A stretch of DNA of 64,000 nt, from assembly GCA_017303335.1 (NCBI GenBank), contig JAFLBK010000001.1, forward strand, positions 1,059,001 to 1,123,000, written 5' to 3'. Each line of letters begins with the position of its first letter. The stretch's first letter is position 1. Positions 60,907 to 64,000 of the stretch are shown one piece after another. Under the pieces are notes generated by a model that saw only the letters and a list, made by a program, of their open reading frames with translations, was not told the DNA's origin and did no database searches. Both the position numbers and the translations under genes were made by a program. This DNA is from Chitinophagales bacterium (lineage in GTDB: Bacteria > Bacteroidota > Bacteroidia > Chitinophagales > Chitinophagaceae).

Positions 60907-61755
60907 ATGAACACAAGCAAGATAATTTCATCCCTTACGTCACTGAAAACAGCCGTGCTGGGAATCCTCGTTGTATTGCTGGCAGGCGGTTGCGAGAAAG
61001 CGGCCATACAAACACTGCCCGAACGGAACTGGGAACTGGCCTGGAGCGATGACTTTACCGGCGCCGCCGGATCGGCGCCCGATGCCGGTAAATGGGCATT
61101 CGATATCGGCACCGGTTCCAACGGCTGGGGCAACAGCGAACTTCAGTATTATACCAACCGCCCCGAGAATATCAAACTCGATGGCAACGGCATGCTGGTG
61201 ATCACCGCCAAAAGCGAATCGTACGCCGGATCGGGATTCACATCGGCCCGCATCAAAACCAAGGGATTGTTCGCACAGCAATACGGCCGGTTCGAAGCCC
61301 GCATTAAAACACCCACAGGACCGGGCCTCTGGCCTGCCTTCTGGATGCTGGGCGCCAATATCGATACCAAGCCCTGGCCGCAATGCGGTGAGATCGACAT
61401 CATGGAACAAAGAGGACAACAGCCCTCGGTTACCTGGGGCAGTGTGCACGGACCCGGTTATTCGGGCGGTGGCGCCATCAGCAAACCGTACGGGCTTGTG
61501 AATGGCCGCTTTGATACCGAGTTCCATGTGTATGCCGTAGAGTGGGGCGAAGATTACATCGATTATTTCGTCGACAATTACCTGTTTCAGCGTATCACAC
61601 CCGAAACGGTGACGGGAGACTGGGTATACAATACGCCCTTCTTCCTGCTGCTGAACGTTGCGGTTGGCGGAAACTTCGTCGGCTTCCCCACAACGGGCAC
61701 ACCCTTTCCGCAATCGATGTACGTGGATTATGTAAAAGTGTATAAGCAAAAGTAA
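60907..61755 (+). CDS. GH16 family endo-beta-glucanase lipoprotein (laminarinase-like)
   Basis: A 282-residue lipoprotein ('VVLLAGGCEKA', Cys29) with one GH16 jelly-roll. The catalytic motif E-x-D-x-x-E is 'QCGEIDIMEQRG' with Glu162 (nucleophile), Asp164 and Glu167 (acid/base). Flanks are typical of beta-1,3-glucanases: 'ELQYYTNRPENIKLDGNGML', 'GRFEARIKTPTGPGLWPAFW', 'EFHVYAVEWGEDYIDYFVDN' and 'FFLLLNVAVGGNFVG'. It would cut beta-1,3 (or mixed-linkage) glucan at the cell surface. Part of the operon 55348 onward. A 7 bp inverted repeat (61790-61796/61809-61815) lies after its stop, without a T-tract. Confidence 0.94.
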   Translation: MNTSKIISSLTSLKTAVLGILVVLLAGGCEKAAIQTLPERNWELAWSDDFTGAAGSAPDAGKWAFDIGTGSNGWGNSELQYYTNRPENIKLDGNGMLVITAKSESYAGSGFTSARIKTKGLFAQQYGRFEARIKTPTGPGLWPAFWMLGANIDTKPWPQCGEIDIMEQRGQQPSVTWGSVHGPGYSGGGAISKPYGLVNGRFDTEFHVYAVEWGEDYIDYFVDNYLFQRITPETVTGDWVYNTPFFLLLNVAVGGNFVGFPTTGTPFPQSMYVDYVKVYKQK

Positions 61756-61877
61756 AGATCCCGGGTTCCCTGACCTGGCCGCACGTTAACGGTTGCCCGT
61801 CTCTCGCAGCAACCGGAACCGCGGTCGTGGGATCGTATGTAAAGAAATTTATCATCCCGCTGCAAACAACCAAAAGC

Positions 61878-64000
61878 ATGAGCGCTCAACCGATCCAAAG
61901 CAAGGGATTGCAACCGGTGGAGATCAACGGCGAATTGTTCTATCGCATTGCCGATACCGGTGCGATACGTCCTTTTTTCATGAGCATCGTGAGCGACTCG
62001 GATCATTGGCTTTTTCTTTCCAGCAATGGTGGTATCAGCGCGGGCAGAAAGAACACGGGCTTCGCCCTCTTTCCCTATTATACGGATGATAAGATAACCG
62101 GCACGGCCGAAACAACCGGTTCGAAAACCATTTTCCGCATTCATAAAAACGGGGAGCGGCATACCTGGGAACCGTTTTCGGTACGGAGCGAAGCCCGCTA
62201 CCGTTTGCAGCGTAACCTCTACCAGAATGCCTGGAGCAATAAGATCATCTTCGAAGAAATAAACGAAGAGCTGGGCCTGGCATTTCAATACGAATGGAAC
62301 AGCAGCGATCGCTTCGGTTTTGTAAAACATTCCCGCCTTCGAAACCTGTCTGAATCCGCTATAGCCATTGATGTAGCCGATGGTATGCAGAACCTGCTGC
62401 CCTACGGAGTGCCCAGCGACCTGCAGACCAAAACAAGCAACCTGGCCGATGCCTACAAACGCACAGAACTGGAACCCGTTACCGGGCTTGGCATCTTTGC
62501 GCTCAGCGCCATCATTGTAGACAAGGCGGAACCCAGCGAAGCATTGAAAGCGAATGTGGCATGGGGTGTTGGACTGGAGAATCCTGTTTACCTCTTGTCT
62601 GTTTCGCAACTGCAGGCATTCCGGAACGGTGCGGATGTAAAGCAGGAAACAGATATAAAAGGCGAGCCCGGGGCTTATTTTATGACCGGCCGGTTTTCAC
62701 TGGCGCCTGCAGCCGGGAAACAATGGATGATGGCGGCCAATGTAAATCAAAGTCAGTCTGACATAGTACAGCTCATAGAAACAATCAGAACAACGGCAGA
62801 CATGACTCCGCTTGTTGCCCGGGATATCGAAGAAGGCACAAAACGACTGCGTGCATTGGTCGGTGCCGCCGATGGAATGCAATGCACGGCCGATGGGCTG
62901 AAAGATACCCGCCATTTTTCGAACGTGCTTTTTAATATCATGCGGGGCGGTGTTTTTGCCGATCACTACCAGGTAACGCGAACTGATTTTGAGAATTACC
63001 TGCAAAAAGCCAATAAGGTGCTGTATGAATCCGTTGCCGCTTCTTTGCAAACACTGGCTCCTTCTTTTTCGGTATTTGCGTTGCGATCCGTTGCCGCCGG
63101 ATCGGGCAACCCCGATTTCATACGGTTGGCAACGGAATATCTTCCGCTTACATTCAGTCGCCGCCACGGCGATCCCAGCCGGCCCTGGAACCAGTTTTCC
63201 ATCAATACAAGAAATGAAACGGGTGATCCGGTGGTGCTCGACTACCAGGGAAACTGGCGTGATATCTTCCAGAACTGGGAAGCCCTGGCGCATGCCTATC
63301 CCGGCTTTATCGAAGGGATGATCTATAAATTCCTGAACGCTTCCACCTTTGATGGTTACAACCCCTACCGCGTTTCAAAAGATGGATTTGATTGGGAAAC
63401 CATCGAACCCGATAATCCCTGGTCGTACATCGGTTACTGGGGCGACCACCAGGTTATTTACCTGCTCAAATTTCTCGAATTCGCCGAACAGCGGCAACCG
63501 GGTATCATCGATCGCTGGTTACCCGATGAGCATTTCGTGTATGCGCATGTGCCGTACCGGATCAAACCCTATGCGGAGATCGTACGGAACCCCAAAGACA
63601 CAATCAGCTTCGACCAGGAACTGGATCACCGCCTGCGGCAGTGCCTCGCAACCCTGGGGGCCGATGGCGCTTTGCTTACCAAAGCGAACGGAGATATATA
63701 CCGGGTAAGTTTTATGGAGAAGATACTGGCCGTTCTGTTGTCGAAGTTATCCAACTTCATTCCCGAAGCCGGTATCTGGATGAATACCCAGCGGCCGGAA
63801 TGGAATGATGCCAACAACGCACTCGTGGGCAATGGCGTTTCCATGGTAACACTTTATTACCTGCGCCGTTTCCTGAAATTCGTTGAAGGCGCTCTGCAAA
63901 AATCCACACACCCGTCATTCTTCGTTTCCACCGAACTCCGGGATTTTTTTACCAACACGCATGCGGTACTGCGGGAAAGCGCAAAACAGGTTGGCGGAGG
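61878..64000 (+). CDS. Large cytoplasmic protein of the glycan locus (partial, 3' end beyond right edge)
   Basis: From ATG 61878 the frame is open for 707 codons to the window edge. There is no signal peptide, so it is cytoplasmic. An N-terminal beta-sandwich-like part is followed from about residue 380 by an alpha-rich, (alpha/alpha)6-type region with 'SRRHGDPSRPWNQFSINTRN', 'DYQGNWRDIFQNWEALAHAY', 'TFDGYNPYRVSKDGFDWETI', 'PWSYIGYWGDHQVIYLLKFL' and 'TQRPEWNDANNALVGNGVSM'. The layout recalls large glycoside phosphorylases related to GH94 (beta-1,3-glucan phosphorylases such as GH149/GH161 are about 1,100 residues), but I cannot confirm that family. Context with GH16 suggests it works on imported beta-gluco-oligosaccharides. 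Confidence 0.65.
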   Translation, partial: MSAQPIQSKGLQPVEINGELFYRIADTGAIRPFFMSIVSDSDHWLFLSSNGGISAGRKNTGFALFPYYTDDKITGTAETTGSKTIFRIHKNGERHTWEPFSVRSEARYRLQRNLYQNAWSNKIIFEEINEELGLAFQYEWNSSDRFGFVKHSRLRNLSESAIAIDVADGMQNLLPYGVPSDLQTKTSNLADAYKRTELEPVTGLGIFALSAIIVDKAEPSEALKANVAWGVGLENPVYLLSVSQLQAFRNGADVKQETDIKGEPGAYFMTGRFSLAPAAGKQWMMAANVNQSQSDIVQLIETIRTTADMTPLVARDIEEGTKRLRALVGAADGMQCTADGLKDTRHFSNVLFNIMRGGVFADHYQVTRTDFENYLQKANKVLYESVAASLQTLAPSFSVFALRSVAAGSGNPDFIRLATEYLPLTFSRRHGDPSRPWNQFSINTRNETGDPVVLDYQGNWRDIFQNWEALAHAYPGFIEGMIYKFLNASTFDGYNPYRVSKDGFDWETIEPDNPWSYIGYWGDHQVIYLLKFLEFAEQRQPGIIDRWLPDEHFVYAHVPYRIKPYAEIVRNPKDTISFDQELDHRLRQCLATLGADGALLTKANGDIYRVSFMEKILAVLLSKLSNFIPEAGIWMNTQRPEWNDANNALVGNGVSMVTLYYLRRFLKFVEGALQKSTHPSFFVSTELRDFFTNTHAVLRESAKQVGG

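Noticed and set aside
61728..62609. A 293-codon minus-strand frame
   Set aside because: It is antisense to the large glycan-locus protein, whose plus-strand frame is open throughout and has coherent motifs.

Overview
The window looks like chromosomal DNA from a Bacteroidota bacterium, most likely of the Chitinophagaceae/Chitinophagales type. The signs are: repeated TAnnTTTG promoter -7 boxes just upstream of start codons; little Shine-Dalgarno signal; Bacteroidota-typical families (GLPGLI protein, IPExxxVDY-like protein, OMP_b-brl_3-type outer-membrane protein, VCBS/FG-GAP protein, PspC/PadR pair); and many secreted or lipid-anchored proteins. No rRNA, tRNA, CRISPR array, insertion sequence or prophage was seen. 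The taxon is an inference, not a database result. Starts were chosen by signal peptides, family lengths and the position of -7 boxes.

Layout. 1-1061 (minus) is the 5' two-thirds or so of a contractile tail-sheath gene that runs off the left edge, probably the edge of an extracellular contractile injection system or related cluster. It is divergent from selD (1110-2168). 2.2-9.3 kb holds small envelope proteins, a pterin dehydratase, a palindromic REP-like repeat, an M28-PDZ peptidase and FeoB. 9.3-15.6 kb holds a secreted Kazal inhibitor, an ArsR-controlled four-gene operon with two clear operators, a membrane protein with HExxH, and a VOC/SRPBCC pair followed by a Crp-type regulator. 15.6-20.3 kb is a gene-poor stretch and then a PadR-PspC envelope operon whose leader holds a ladder of micro-ORFs. 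20.3-27.5 kb is mostly housekeeping (methyltransferase, gcvT, comB, SWIM-SNF2 helicase).

28.1-35.2 kb is the most informative regulatory unit: an outer-membrane beta-barrel protein, two small proteins, a GLPGLI protein, and a histidine kinase/OmpR response-regulator pair. The promoters of the beta-barrel gene and the GLPGLI gene carry the same element: three TTAACC half-sites at +0, +10 and +31, then exactly 21 bp to the -7 box, with the last half-site where a -33 box would sit. I infer that this is the operator of the adjacent two-component system and that these genes form its regulon.

35.2-54 kb carries a VCBS protein/vanadium-haloperoxidase pair, mqnC (futalosine menaquinone pathway), an aspartyl protease with PDZ, a catalytic/non-catalytic M16 pair, a fused branched-chain 2-oxoacid dehydrogenase E1, a penicillin acylase, an M28 peptidase and an M19 dipeptidase. 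54-64 kb is a beta-glucan-type utilisation locus without SusC/SusD: a NUDIX-domain regulator with a degenerate Nudix box, a clan GH-A glycosidase apparently fused to an outer-membrane beta-barrel, a lipoprotein with three carbohydrate-binding-like modules, a GH16 endo-glucanase lipoprotein, and a large cytoplasmic protein (cut by the right edge) that may process the products.
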